A DNA stretch of 64,000 nt from JAPLJC01 sp052326585 (GTDB lineage Bacteria; Desulfobacterota; Desulfobaccia; Desulfobaccales; 0-14-0-80-60-11). Below the pieces are notes generated by a model. The model saw nothing but the letters and a program-made list of their open reading frames with translations. It had not been told where the DNA came from and did not search any database. This document shows, in pieces, positions 43,573-52,600 of this stretch. The position numbers and the translations under genes were made by a program. The stretch's first letter is position 1; each line of letters starts with the position of its first letter. The DNA lies in NCBI GenBank assembly GCA_052326585.1, contig JBKQLU010000029.1, positions 1 to 64,000 of the forward strand, written 5' to 3'.

Positions 43573-45006
43573 TTGCCTGCCAAATATCACATCCACATGC
43601 GCCGGGTACCGCCCCGTTTCACCCCTCTGGCTAAAAGCACCGTACTCGACTGGGGCGAGGGCTGCCTCCGCTGCGCCCGCTGTGTCAAGGAAGTCTGTCC
43701 GGTGGACGCTTACCGGAAGCGGGGTTTTGACCGGCAGCAGTTGCTGGACACCATCGATACCGTCTGCCGCGACTGTTACCGCTGCGTCCAGGGTTGTCCC
43801 CGGGGACTGGTCTTTAAGGCCATGAACCCCCAATACCGGCAGATGGGGGACGACTATTGGACCCCGGAGATCATCGCGGTAACCTGGAGCCAGGCGGAAA
43901 CCGGCAAGATCCCCGTTTCCGGAGCCGGCTATGGCGGACCCTTTGCCGGGGAAGGCTTCGACTCCTGCTGGACCGACATGTCGGAGATCGTCCGGCCCAC
44001 CCGGGATGGCATCCACGGCCGGGAATATATCAGCACCTCCATCGACCTGGGCCGCAAACCCATGTTTCTGGCCTTTAATGAACGGCAGGAGATGCTGTCC
44101 ACCCCGCCGCCCCTTTTGGAAATCCCCTTGCCGGTGGTGTTGGCGGAACCATCCCGGAGCGCCGATCCGGTCCGGCTGCGCCAGATCCTGGTGGCCGCCG
44201 CCCAAAAGCTGGGCACCCTGGCGCTCTTGCACCGCAAAGACATCAGCCCCGACCTGGCCCCGGCTGCCGCCAGCCTGGTACCAATCCTGTCGGCCCGGGA
44301 GCCCCTGAAAGTGGATATGGCGCTGCTCAGCCAGGCGCCGGCGGTGGAGATCCCGGATCATCCCGGGGTCCTGGCCCAGATGGAGGCCCTCAAGAAACGC
44401 TTCCCCCACTTGCTCGTCTGGATTAAGGTGCCGGCCGACGGCCAGGCCGCCACGCGCGTGGCAGCCCTGGCCGCGGCGGGCGCCGGGGTTTTGCACCTGG
44501 CCGGCTCCGATAAGGCCAGAGGCCTCAAGGACGCCGCCCCGGCCCACCTGAAGGACCTGGTGCGCCGCTGCCACCTGAAGCTGGTGGAAGACCAATTGCG
44601 GGACGCCGTCACCTTGCTGGCCAGCGGCGGCATCGCCTTGGCGGAGCACGTGGCCAAGGTCATCGTCGCCGGCGCCGACGGGGTGATGGCCGATCTCTCC
44701 CTGCTCCTGGCCCTGGAATGCCGCCTCTGCCCCGAGTGTCCCGGCGGCCCTGGCAAGCAGAACCGGCAACCCTGCCCCATCGACCTGGGGAGCCTCAGCG
44801 TCCCGCGGGGAGCCCAGCGCATGGTCAATCTCCTGGGCGCCTGGAACAACCAGCTCCTGGAGGTCCTGGGCGCCATGGGCATGCGGGAGGTGCGCCGCCT
44901 GCGGGGGGAAGTGGGGCGGGCCATGTTCAAGGAGGACCTGGATAGAGAAATATTTGCCCCGCTCTTCGCCCGGCCGGAGGGTGAAACCCGGCGCCTGGGA
45001 GAGTAG
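43573..45006 (+). CDS. Ferredoxin-fused glutamate synthase-like FMN-domain protein (diverged)
   Basis: A 477-aa protein with two N-terminal cluster motifs (GCLRCARCVKEVCPVDAYR and VCRDCYRCVQGCPRG) followed by a GltB-type FMN-binding barrel (TGKIPVSGAGYGGPFAGEG ... DMSEIVRPTRDGIHGREYIS ... TLLASGGIALAEHVAKVIVAGADGV). The GGTGA FMN/substrate loop of active glutamate synthases is not evident, so this may be a catalytically silent or altered paralog of the next gene. A TTG start at 43573 is supported by GAGGAG eight bases upstream. It may form a heteromeric complex with the next subunits. Confidence 0.8.
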   Translation: MPAKYHIHMRRVPPRFTPLAKSTVLDWGEGCLRCARCVKEVCPVDAYRKRGFDRQQLLDTIDTVCRDCYRCVQGCPRGLVFKAMNPQYRQMGDDYWTPEIIAVTWSQAETGKIPVSGAGYGGPFAGEGFDSCWTDMSEIVRPTRDGIHGREYISTSIDLGRKPMFLAFNERQEMLSTPPPLLEIPLPVVLAEPSRSADPVRLRQILVAAAQKLGTLALLHRKDISPDLAPAAASLVPILSAREPLKVDMALLSQAPAVEIPDHPGVLAQMEALKKRFPHLLVWIKVPADGQAATRVAALAAAGAGVLHLAGSDKARGLKDAAPAHLKDLVRRCHLKLVEDQLRDAVTLLASGGIALAEHVAKVIVAGADGVMADLSLLLALECRLCPECPGGPGKQNRQPCPIDLGSLSVPRGAQRMVNLLGAWNNQLLEVLGAMGMREVRRLRGEVGRAMFKEDLDREIFAPLFARPEGETRRLGE

Positions 45007-45077
45007 AGGCGTTATTTGCTTTTTATTCCCTCCCCCTCGAGGGGGGAGGGTTACCTGCAGAGGGATTGACCTAAAAA

Positions 45078-46637
45078 ATGGCGCTAGCGAAGAAGAAAAC
45101 GGTTCCCATCGTTCCCCTGGAATCCTTAAACGAAGGCGGCCCCTGGCAGCCGGTTCCCACCCCGTCCCGCTTCCGCACCCCCTTGAGCAAGTACCTGGTG
45201 GGGCGCGACGAATCCGCCTGCATCAAGTGCGGCCGCTGCGCGGAAATCTGTCCCTATGGGGTTCATACCAAGTCCGGCAGCTACCTGCGGCGGCCCAAGA
45301 ACCACCTGTGCCTGGGGTTTGCCTGCCAGGGGAAGGAATTTTACTGCGTCGCCAACTGCCCGGCCAAGGCGCTGCGCCTCAGCATCCACCCGGTGTACGG
45401 CACCCTGGGGGACCGGCGCTGGCCCGCGGACCTGCTCCTCAGCACCTGGTGGCAGGCGGAATGGGGCAACCTCCCCTATGCCGACCTGGAATATCGTCTG
45501 GGTGCGTCCGGCGGCGGCTTCGATAAACTGCGTTTTCTCTTTCCCAAGCACCGCCAGGACTTCAAGCTGACCCAGGCGGACATCTCCCTGGCGCTTACCC
45601 TGAACCAGCGCGGGGATGACCGGCCTCAGGTGCGGCTCTCGGTGCCCTGGTACGGCGGCGGCATGTCCTTCGGCTCGGTGAGCATCAATACCATTTTATC
45701 CCGGATTCTGGCGGCGATCCGCTTTAACACCATGGTATCCACGGGTGAGGGCGGCTTTCCCGAAGAGCTCTACCCTTATAGCGACAATATCGTCACCCAG
45801 GTGGCCACCGGCCTCTTTGGGGTCCGGGAAGACACCATCCAGCGGGTGCGGATGGTGGAGTTCAAATACGCCCAGGGGGCTAAGCCTGGCCTGGGCGGCC
45901 ACCTGCTGGGGGACAAGGTGACCCCCGCGGTGGCCCGCATGCGGGAGTCGGTGACCGGCAGCGCCCTGTTCTCCCCCTTCCCTTTCCATAGTGTCTATTC
46001 CGTGGAAGACCACAAGAAGCACATCGACTGGATCAAGGAGATCAATCCCCGGGCCCTGGTGTCGGTGAAGGTCTCCACCCCCACCGACGTGGACATGGTG
46101 GCGGTGGGAAGCTTTTACGCCGGCGCCCACGTCATCCAGTTGGACGGCAGCTATGGCGGCACCGGCGCCGCGCCGGACATTGCCAAGAAGAACATCGCCA
46201 TGCCGGTGGAATACGCCATTCCCAAGGTGCACCAGTTCCTCAAGGCCGAGGGCATCCGGGAGCAGGTGACCCTGATTGCCTCCGGTGGCATCCGGGGCGC
46301 CTTCGACATAGCCAAGGCCATCGCCCTGGGGGCCGATGGGGTCCAGATCGGCACCGCCGACCTGGTGGCCCTGGAGTGCCTGCGGTGCCACAACTGCGAA
46401 TCCGGCCGCGGCTGCGCCCGGGGCATCGCCACCACCGACCCGGAACTGGTGGACCTCATGACCATCGACTGGGGAAGCAACCGGATCAGCAATATGTACT
46501 ACTCCTGGAGCTGGATTCTGAAGGAGATCCTGCGGCGCCTGGGCCTCAAGAGCATCCGGGAACTGGTGGGCCGCACCGACCTGCTGACCCACCTCGACTA
46601 CTTCGACGGCCCGGTGGATGATGATTTGCGAAGGTAG
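45078..46637 (+). CDS. Ferredoxin-fused glutamate synthase FMN subunit (GltB central domain)
   Basis: A 519-aa protein. The N-terminal clusters are CIKCGRCAEICPYG and CLGFACQGKEFYCVANCP. The FMN barrel follows: VPWYGGGMSFGSVSIN, GEGGFPEELYPYSDN, VKVSTPTDVDMVAVGSFYAGAHVIQLDG, YGGTGAAPDIAKKN, TLIASGGIRGAFDIAKAIALGADGVQIGTADL. A third Cys group (CLRCHNCESGRGCARGI) fits the 3Fe-4S cluster loop of glutamate synthase. It should convert 2-oxoglutarate plus ammonia to glutamate using ferredoxin-type electrons. The ribosome site (AGAGGGA) is about 15 bases upstream and weak. Confidence 0.88.
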   Translation: MALAKKKTVPIVPLESLNEGGPWQPVPTPSRFRTPLSKYLVGRDESACIKCGRCAEICPYGVHTKSGSYLRRPKNHLCLGFACQGKEFYCVANCPAKALRLSIHPVYGTLGDRRWPADLLLSTWWQAEWGNLPYADLEYRLGASGGGFDKLRFLFPKHRQDFKLTQADISLALTLNQRGDDRPQVRLSVPWYGGGMSFGSVSINTILSRILAAIRFNTMVSTGEGGFPEELYPYSDNIVTQVATGLFGVREDTIQRVRMVEFKYAQGAKPGLGGHLLGDKVTPAVARMRESVTGSALFSPFPFHSVYSVEDHKKHIDWIKEINPRALVSVKVSTPTDVDMVAVGSFYAGAHVIQLDGSYGGTGAAPDIAKKNIAMPVEYAIPKVHQFLKAEGIREQVTLIASGGIRGAFDIAKAIALGADGVQIGTADLVALECLRCHNCESGRGCARGIATTDPELVDLMTIDWGSNRISNMYYSWSWILKEILRRLGLKSIRELVGRTDLLTHLDYFDGPVDDDLRR

Positions 46638-46638
46638 T

Positions 46639-46789
46639 GAGCAGTGAGCAGTGAGCAGTTATAAGCGCCCTGTGGCCGCCGGGATTCGGCGTGCACCGCA
46701 CGCCCTATTTTACTGTCAGCCTTGAACTCGGCTATGAATGCTTTTTGAAATGTAGCCGCAAGAGAGCGCAGGCTAAAGCCTGCGGCTAC
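46639..46789. repeat. Short tandem TGAGCAG and palindromic repeats
   Basis: Tandem GTGAGCA units (46639-46661), then TGGCCGCCGGGATTCG (46673 on) and GCGCAGGCTAAAGCCTGCGG (46766 on), the last two related to repeats at 43381-43462. They lie between the FMN subunit and the amidotransferase subunit. Confidence 0.65.
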
Positions 46790-46813
46790 ATCACTCTTTC
46801 GAAGAGAAAAAAG

Positions 46814-49447
46814 ATGAATCACTCTTGTAAACCTGATCATCCGGGGCTGAGGCTGCTCCATACCCGCCAAGACTTTGCCTCGCCCTATCCTGCCGGCCGC
46901 ATCCACAAGGCCGCCGATGAAGGCGGCTGCGGCGTCACCGGGTTTGCCGCCAGCGTCCCGGTGGCCGGCCGCCACATAGTCTGCCCCTCGGTGCAGATGC
47001 ACAACCGGGGCAACGGCAAGGGCGGCGGCATCGCCGCGGTGGGCCTGGACCCGGCCTCCCTGGGGGTCTCCCAGGAGATCCTCGACGACGATTACCTCAT
47101 CCAGGTCGCCTATCTCGACATCGAGGCGCGGCCGCAGGTGGAGGCCCAATTTATCACCCCGATCTTCCGGCTGGACCACGCCCGCCGCCTGCCCACCGTC
47201 GACGATTGGCGGGATATCCCCGGCCTGGCGGTGAAGCCCCCCGACGTCTGGCAGTACTTCGTGCGGGTGAAGCCCGAAGTCGTGCAGTATTTCATCCAGC
47301 AGCGCAAGCTCTATGGGATTCCCTGGCGCCAGGTGGAGGATGAGTATGTGGCCCAGAATTGCTACAAACTGAACGAAACCTTCTACGCCTCCCTGGGGGA
47401 AAAAAAGGCCTTTGTCATGTCCCAGGGGCGGAATATGTTGATCTTGAAGATCGTGGGCTATGCCGAGGAAGTGGCTTACTACTACCAGTTGCTGGACTTC
47501 AAGGCCCACATTTGGATCGCCCACCAGCGCTACCCCACCCGGGGGCGGGTCTGGCACCCCGGCGGGGCCCATCCCTTCGCGGCCCTCAACACCGCCCTGG
47601 TGCACAACGGCGACTTCGCCAATTACTTTTCCGTGAGCGAATACCTGAGCCAGCGCCATTTTTTCCCCCAGTTCCTGACGGACACCGAAGTGGCGGTGCT
47701 CATCTTCGACCTCTGGCAGCGGCTCTACGGCTATCCCCTGGAATACGTCATCGAGTCCATGGCCCCCACCACGGAGCGGGACTTCGACCTGCTGCCGCCG
47801 GAGCGCCAGCAAGTCTATCGCCAGCTCCAGGCGGCCAATATCCACGGTTCCCCGGATGGCCCCTGGTTTTTCATCATTGCCCGCAACGACCCGGAGCGTA
47901 AGAGCTTCGATCTTATCGGCATCACCGACACCTCCATGCTGCGCCCCCAGGTCTTTGCCCTCCATGATGGCGAGGTGCAGATTGGCCTCATCTGTTCGGA
48001 GAAGCAAGCCATCGACGCCACCCTGGCCAGTCTGGCCCAGGAGGATCCCCGCATCTGCCCCGTGGCCGACCTCTACTGGAACGCCCGGGGCGGCAGCGCC
48101 ACCGACGGCGGCGCCTTCATCTTTTCCCTGGAAGCCCAAAACGGCCACCGGGTGCTGTCCTGCCGCGACAAGTTCGGAAAACCCCGGACCGTGCCCTGGC
48201 ATCAGCGCCCGTGGGACGGCGTGCCGCTGGCGCTGGCCTACCAGGCGGACTCTGAGGCGGCCCAGTTGGTGGACGCCAACCTGGAGGACCCCAGCGGCAG
48301 GCGGCTCTATGACGCTATCCGCCAAGGCGCCGCCGCCATCTCCTACACCGGCTTCCGGGAAATCCTGGAGGCGGTGGCGCATCAGGCGCGGCCGGGCGAC
48401 CTTCCCAAGGCCGCGGCCATCAACGCCCTGACCCTGCTGTTGGACCGGCGCTACGACCCGGGGGACAAGAAGCGCAGCAATCTCCTGCAGGCCCTCATGG
48501 AGGCCCTGATCCGCATCTTCCAGGATACCCCCCTGGCGGGGGAGAATCATCCCAGCCGCTACCGGCGGCTCGATTGGGACCACCGCGAGCTTTTGCAGGC
48601 GCCCCCGCAGGCGGACTCGGTCCTGGTTCTCAATGCCGCGGGCTTTCCCCCGGAAGGAGAAGATTGCGACGCCCGATTCCTGTGCCAGGCCTTTAAGCTG
48701 GGGTGGCGGCAATTCATCACTTACGGCTACCAGGGCCAGCGTTTCCTGGGCTGCGGCTTCGGGCCCGGTACCCAAGAGGTGCGCATCGACGCTTACGGCA
48801 GCACTGGCGACTACCTGGCCTCGGGCATCGATGGCATGACCCTCCAGGTCCACGGCAATGCCCAGGACCAGTTGGGCCAGATCCTGAAGCAGGGCAAGCT
48901 GGTGGTGCACGGCGACGTGGGCCAGACCTTCATGTACGGCGCCAAGGGCGGTGAGGTTTATATCCTGGGCAACGCCGCCGGCCGGCCCCTGATCAACGCG
49001 GTGGGCCGGCCCCGGGTGGTGATTAACGGCACCTCCCTGGACTTCCTGGCGGAATCCTTCATGGCCGGCGACGTCTTTAAGGATGGCGGCTTTGTCATCG
49101 TCAACGGCCTGGAGTACGACTCCCGGGGGCGCCTGCGGCCGCAACCGACCCCCTACCCCGGCTCCAACCTCTTCTCCCTGGCCTCGGGGGGGGCTCTCTA
49201 CATCCGCGACCCCTACCAGCAGGTGGTGGAGGAACAGTTGAACGGCGGCGAGATCGTCCCCCTCAGCGCCGCGGACTGGAATCTGATCCTTCCTTACCTC
49301 CAGGAAAACCAGCGCCTTTTCGACATCGATATCGACCACGACCTGCTCACCGTGGATGGCGGCCAGCGCCCCCCGGACCAGGTCTACCGTAAGATCCAGC
49401 CCCTGAAACTGGCGGTCCTCACCGCGGTGGCGGACTCCTGGGAATAG
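46814..49447 (+). CDS. Glutamate synthase amidotransferase-GXGXG fusion subunit
   Basis: An 877-aa protein. The N-terminal class II glutamine amidotransferase domain has DEGGCGVTGFAA; Cys39 is the probable catalytic nucleophile, exposed after propeptide removal. HQRYPTRGRVWHPGGAHPFAALNTALVHNGDFANY supplies the Arg and Asn-Gly pocket. The C-terminal 250 residues are the GltB GXGXG beta-helix (GCGFGPGTQEVRIDAYGSTGDYLASGIDGM ... VHGDVGQTFMYGAKGGEVYILGNAAG). The FMN barrel is absent and is supplied by the two upstream genes. This is a rearranged, split glutamate synthase: amidotransferase and GXGXG fused, FMN domain separate. Confidence 0.88.
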   Translation: MNHSCKPDHPGLRLLHTRQDFASPYPAGRIHKAADEGGCGVTGFAASVPVAGRHIVCPSVQMHNRGNGKGGGIAAVGLDPASLGVSQEILDDDYLIQVAYLDIEARPQVEAQFITPIFRLDHARRLPTVDDWRDIPGLAVKPPDVWQYFVRVKPEVVQYFIQQRKLYGIPWRQVEDEYVAQNCYKLNETFYASLGEKKAFVMSQGRNMLILKIVGYAEEVAYYYQLLDFKAHIWIAHQRYPTRGRVWHPGGAHPFAALNTALVHNGDFANYFSVSEYLSQRHFFPQFLTDTEVAVLIFDLWQRLYGYPLEYVIESMAPTTERDFDLLPPERQQVYRQLQAANIHGSPDGPWFFIIARNDPERKSFDLIGITDTSMLRPQVFALHDGEVQIGLICSEKQAIDATLASLAQEDPRICPVADLYWNARGGSATDGGAFIFSLEAQNGHRVLSCRDKFGKPRTVPWHQRPWDGVPLALAYQADSEAAQLVDANLEDPSGRRLYDAIRQGAAAISYTGFREILEAVAHQARPGDLPKAAAINALTLLLDRRYDPGDKKRSNLLQALMEALIRIFQDTPLAGENHPSRYRRLDWDHRELLQAPPQADSVLVLNAAGFPPEGEDCDARFLCQAFKLGWRQFITYGYQGQRFLGCGFGPGTQEVRIDAYGSTGDYLASGIDGMTLQVHGNAQDQLGQILKQGKLVVHGDVGQTFMYGAKGGEVYILGNAAGRPLINAVGRPRVVINGTSLDFLAESFMAGDVFKDGGFVIVNGLEYDSRGRLRPQPTPYPGSNLFSLASGGALYIRDPYQQVVEEQLNGGEIVPLSAADWNLILPYLQENQRLFDIDIDHDLLTVDGGQRPPDQVYRKIQPLKLAVLTAVADSWE

Positions 49448-49477
49448 CGCCGTCTCACGCCAGGCCGCCAACCTGTG

Positions 49478-49495
49478 GGGTGGGCACTGCCCACC
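49478..49495. repeat. Palindromic repeat, second copy
   Basis: GGGTGGGCACTGCCCACC, identical to 43291-43308; 31 bases after the glutamate synthase gene. The two copies bracket the three glutamate synthase genes. Confidence 0.75.
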
Positions 49496-49512
49496 CTCAT
49501 CCCTAAACAGAT

Positions 49513-49540
49513 GGGGGCAGCCCGCCGGGCTGCCCCCTCT
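49513..49540 (+). terminator. Probable terminator of the glutamate synthase operon
   Basis: Perfect 11-bp stem GGGGGCAGCCC / GGGCTGCCCCC with GCC loop, followed by pyrimidine-rich TCTCC. Confidence 0.6.
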
Positions 49541-49694
49541 CCATCTTCTTCAGGCAGGCCTCCGGATTCTTCCGGAATCCATCAATCTCCTCCCAGCCAA
49601 TTTCCCATTGACAGGCAGGAAGCCTTGGGCTTAATATCGTGAATAATTTAACAATTTACTAAATTAACCAATGCTGACGGCTGGTTAACCTATC

Positions 49695-50261
49695 ATGGCG
49701 AAAAGCTTGGTCATTGGAGCGGAGAAGACCTTGTTAAGCGTAAAAAAGATTTTCCTCGTCTTTCTTAAAATCGGCACCTTCTCTTTCGGCGGCGTCTATT
49801 CTATGATTGCCTTCTTCGAGAGGGAGTTGGTCGATAAGCGCAAATGGCTTAGCCACGATGAGTTTGTGGAGAGCTTCGCCATCGGCCAGATGACCCCCGG
49901 ACCGCCCATAGTCAATACCGGCATCTCTATCGGCTACAAGTTACGGAAACTGTGGGGGGCCCTGGCTGCCACCATGGGCCAGGCCTTTACCGGCACTGTC
50001 CTGGCTATTCTGTTGGCGGCCTTTTATCTCCATATGAAAGACAACCTCCTCCTGCAAGCGGTGATGAAAGGAGTAACCGCGGCGGTGGTGGGTTTGCTGG
50101 CCTCATTCATTTATAAGATGGTCATCAAGCTGATTAGGGATTACCGCAGCGCGGCACTGGCTGTGGGCGCTTTTCTGGCCCTGGAGATCTTTAGACTTAA
50201 CCCCATCGGCATCCTTCTGGCCGCCGGGGCTTTAGGACTGGTCCTGTACCGGAGGGATTAA
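49695..50261 (+). CDS. ChrA-family transporter, N-terminal-type half
   Basis: A 188-aa membrane protein of the short-chain chromate transporter family (CHR). Signatures are FLKIGTFSFGGVYSMIAFFERELV and FAIGQMTPGPPIVNTGISIGYKL. Short CHR proteins work as pairs, and the second half follows directly with its start codon immediately after this stop. Many CHR pairs in anaerobes probably export other oxyanions or act as general anion carriers, so a chromate role is inference. No ribosome site is clear at the start. Confidence 0.85.
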   Translation: MAKSLVIGAEKTLLSVKKIFLVFLKIGTFSFGGVYSMIAFFERELVDKRKWLSHDEFVESFAIGQMTPGPPIVNTGISIGYKLRKLWGALAATMGQAFTGTVLAILLAAFYLHMKDNLLLQAVMKGVTAAVVGLLASFIYKMVIKLIRDYRSAALAVGAFLALEIFRLNPIGILLAAGALGLVLYRRD

Positions 50262-50777
50262 ATGGACCTGCTGAGACTGGCCGCCATTCTTTTTATTACC
50301 AACGCCCTGACCATCGGCGGTGGCTATGCCATGGTCCCCATTCTTCAGCAAGAATTCGTCAATCATTATCATTGGCTCAGCAATAAGGAATTCCTTGACG
50401 CCATTGCCATCGGCCAGGTGACCCCTGGGCCACTAACGGTGATGTATGCCTTTATGGGCTTTAAGGTGGGCGGGTTGACCGGGGCCCTGGTGGCCATGGC
50501 CGCCAGCTATCTACCCTGCCTCATTATTGTCACCCTGGTCACCAGGTATTACCTCCGCTATAAAGAATTATGGGTGGTAAAGACCAGCTTCGCGGCGATC
50601 AAGCCGGCGCTGGTGGGGTTGTTGGCCGCAGTGCTCATCTTTCTGGGCCACAGTTCCATAATCGACCCGCTTACCACAGGCATTGCCGTGGTCAGCTTCG
50701 CCCTCCTTACCTTTACTAAAATCGATCCCAGTATCATCATAATCACCGCCGGATTCTTGGGGGCATTCTTGTTCTAG
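50262..50777 (+). CDS. ChrA-family transporter, C-terminal-type half
   Basis: A 171-aa CHR protein, the partner of the preceding gene, starting right after its stop with GGAGGGATTAA as ribosome site. Signatures are NALTIGGGYAMVPILQQEFV and IAIGQVTPGPLTVMYAFMGFKVGG. Five or six hydrophobic segments are visible. The two halves together have the topology of one long CHR transporter. A terminator follows at 50824. Confidence 0.85.
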   Translation: MDLLRLAAILFITNALTIGGGYAMVPILQQEFVNHYHWLSNKEFLDAIAIGQVTPGPLTVMYAFMGFKVGGLTGALVAMAASYLPCLIIVTLVTRYYLRYKELWVVKTSFAAIKPALVGLLAAVLIFLGHSSIIDPLTTGIAVVSFALLTFTKIDPSIIIITAGFLGAFLF

Positions 50778-50823
50778 AAAATGAGCTTGACTGCATACTG
50801 GCCGGTTAGCCAGTCTACATATA

Positions 50824-50862
50824 GGGGTCATCAACCGCGGGCTGATGACCCCATCTTTTCTT
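50824..50862 (+). terminator. Rho-independent terminator after the CHR pair
   Basis: Perfect 10-bp stem GGGGTCATCA / TGATGACCCC with a nine-base loop, then ATCTTTTCTTT. Repeats of TTTGCGTCC follow at 50859-50880. Confidence 0.85.
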
Positions 50863-50943
50863 TGCGTCCTTTGCGTCCTAGCGTGATATATTTCCCACGC
50901 GAGACCCAAAGGCCCCAAAAACCCGAAAAAGCCTGGAACTGCA

Positions 50944-51708
50944 ATGTATTGGGAATTTTCCGAAAGGGGCATCGTCTTTTTCCCCGACCCGCATCTTATC
51001 GGCACCCCCGGTGATTACGGGCTGGCCTATGAGGAGGTCTATTTCGAGGCCGAAGACGGGGTGCGCCTTCACGGCTGGTGGCTGCCCAAGGACGGCGCCC
51101 CGGTCTTGCTGTGGTTCCACGGCAACGCCGGCAATATCAGCCACCGCCTGGAAAACCTCTCCCTGCTGCACCGCCTGGCGGGGGTCCAGGTCTTCATCTT
51201 CGACTACCGGGAATATGGCAAATCTGAGGGGCAGATCTGCCGGGAAGGCACTTATAAGGATAGCGCCGGGGCCTACCGCTACCTGACGGCAACCCGGGGG
51301 ATAGACCCTAGAGACCTGGTCCTCTTCGGCCGTTCCCTGGGCACCGCCCTGGCCGTGGACCTGGCCGCCCGCCTCCCCTGCCGCTCCCTGATCATCGAGT
51401 CGGCCTTCACCAACTCCGCGGACATGGCCAAACTCTTCCTGCCCTTTATGTTCGATTGGCGGCCGAGGGTTCCCTATGATAATTTGGGGAAGATTGCGCA
51501 GATCGGGGCGCCGCTGCTCATCATCCACGGCTCTGAGGACGAGATCATTCCGGTTGACATGAGCCGGCGCCTCTTCGCCGCGGCCCGGGACCCCAAGGAG
51601 ATCTATATCATCCCCGGGGCCCATCACAACGACACCTATCTCGTAGGCGGCCCGGCTTATTTTGACAGATTAGCCAGGTTTATTCAGCAACCGGCCCCGC
51701 GGCCCTGA
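50944..51708 (+). CDS. Alpha/beta hydrolase
   Basis: A 254-aa serine hydrolase of the BEM46/YfhR type. The oxyanion region is LLWFHGNAGNISHRL, the nucleophile Ser is in LFGRSLGTALAVDLA, the acid Asp in HGSEDEIIPVD and the His in GAHHNDTYL. A short hydrophobic start (MYWEFSERGIVFFPDPHLI) could associate with membrane. Substrate unknown (ester or acyl group). Single gene; ribosome site weak. Confidence 0.88.
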   Translation: MYWEFSERGIVFFPDPHLIGTPGDYGLAYEEVYFEAEDGVRLHGWWLPKDGAPVLLWFHGNAGNISHRLENLSLLHRLAGVQVFIFDYREYGKSEGQICREGTYKDSAGAYRYLTATRGIDPRDLVLFGRSLGTALAVDLAARLPCRSLIIESAFTNSADMAKLFLPFMFDWRPRVPYDNLGKIAQIGAPLLIIHGSEDEIIPVDMSRRLFAAARDPKEIYIIPGAHHNDTYLVGGPAYFDRLARFIQQPAPRP

Positions 51709-51807
51709 CCGCCCCGGGAAGACCCTTACCCTCTTTTCTGATAGTTGAAAGCTGACCGCTGCTGGGGTAATGTCCCACAACTACCTTAACAAGAGATTTG
51801 AGGTAAA

Positions 51808-51832
51808 CTCCCCCTCCCTTGAGGGGAGGGGG
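51808..51832. repeat. GC-rich hairpin (CCCTCCC / GGGAGGG type)
   Basis: CCCCCTCCCTTGAGGGGAGGGGG forms a tight hairpin between the hydrolase and the CDF-like gene. A related element (CCCTCCCCCTCGAGGGGGG) lies at 45028-45050 between the two FMN-domain genes. Dispersed palindromes of this kind are common in this window's gaps. Confidence 0.5.
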
Positions 51833-51894
51833 TTGGGGGGAGGGAAAAAGGCAAACCATTTATGCAACGTTTCCGTGGGACGCAATACTAGCTT

Positions 51895-52554
51895 ATGACC
51901 GGGAATCTGCAACAAAAAGCCCGGCGCCTGGCTTGGTTCACGGTGGCCTACAACCTGGCGGAATGTCTGCTGTCGTTGCTGGCCGGCTATCTGGCCGGCA
52001 GCATCGCCCTGGTGGGCTTCGGCCTGGACAGCCTGCTGGAGTGCCTGTCCGGTGGGGTGATGATCTGGCGCTTTCAGCCGCGGCCGGGCCGCTCCCCGGC
52101 CGCTGAGGCCCGGCTGGAGGGGCAGGCCGTGAAAATCATCGGCTGCCTCTTTTTTACCCTGGCGGCCTATATCCTTTACGAATCGGCGGCTAAATTAATC
52201 TTTAGCGAAATCCCCGCCCCCAGCCTGTTAGGAATCTTTATCGCCCTAGCTTCGGCGCTGGTCATGCCGGCGCTCTACTTGGCCAAATTCCACACCGGGG
52301 AATCCCTGGGCAGCGCCAGTCTGAAGGCCGACTCCAGGCAGACCCTGACTTGCGGCCTGCTGTCCGTGGCATTGCTCATAGGCCTGGGACTCAATTATCT
52401 TTACGGCCTCTGGCAGGCGGACCCCATATTCGGCCTGGTGATTGCCCTCTTCCTGGTCAGAGAGGGCCATCGCACCGTGAAGGAAGGAAAACTTTGCGCC
52501 TGCGCCGGCTGCGGCCCGCCGCGGGTCCCCAATGATCAGGACAGGCCTTTTTGA
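51895..52554 (+). CDS. CDF-like cation transporter
   Basis: A 219-aa integral membrane protein with about six helices, similar to the membrane half of cation diffusion facilitators. The N-terminal LAGYLAGSIALVGFGLDSLLECLSGG matches the helix 2 metal-site region (with Asp), and helix 5 has SLKADSRQTLTCGLLSVALL. It lacks the usual cytoplasmic C-terminal domain and instead ends in a short Cys-rich tail (CACAGCGPP), which might bind metal. Substrate unknown. No clear ribosome site at the ATG. Confidence 0.75.
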   Translation: MTGNLQQKARRLAWFTVAYNLAECLLSLLAGYLAGSIALVGFGLDSLLECLSGGVMIWRFQPRPGRSPAAEARLEGQAVKIIGCLFFTLAAYILYESAAKLIFSEIPAPSLLGIFIALASALVMPALYLAKFHTGESLGSASLKADSRQTLTCGLLSVALLIGLGLNYLYGLWQADPIFGLVIALFLVREGHRTVKEGKLCACAGCGPPRVPNDQDRPF

Positions 52555-52600
52555 TGAATAATGCCCGGGCCCACGCTGGCTGCGCCCCCGCCCAAAACCT

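Noticed and set aside
46598..49471. A 957-codon open frame on the minus strand opposite the amidotransferase gene
   Set aside because: Antisense shadow of a GC-rich gene. The plus-strand protein has clear amidotransferase and GXGXG motifs; the minus frame has low-complexity Gly/Ala/His/Val composition and no domain.
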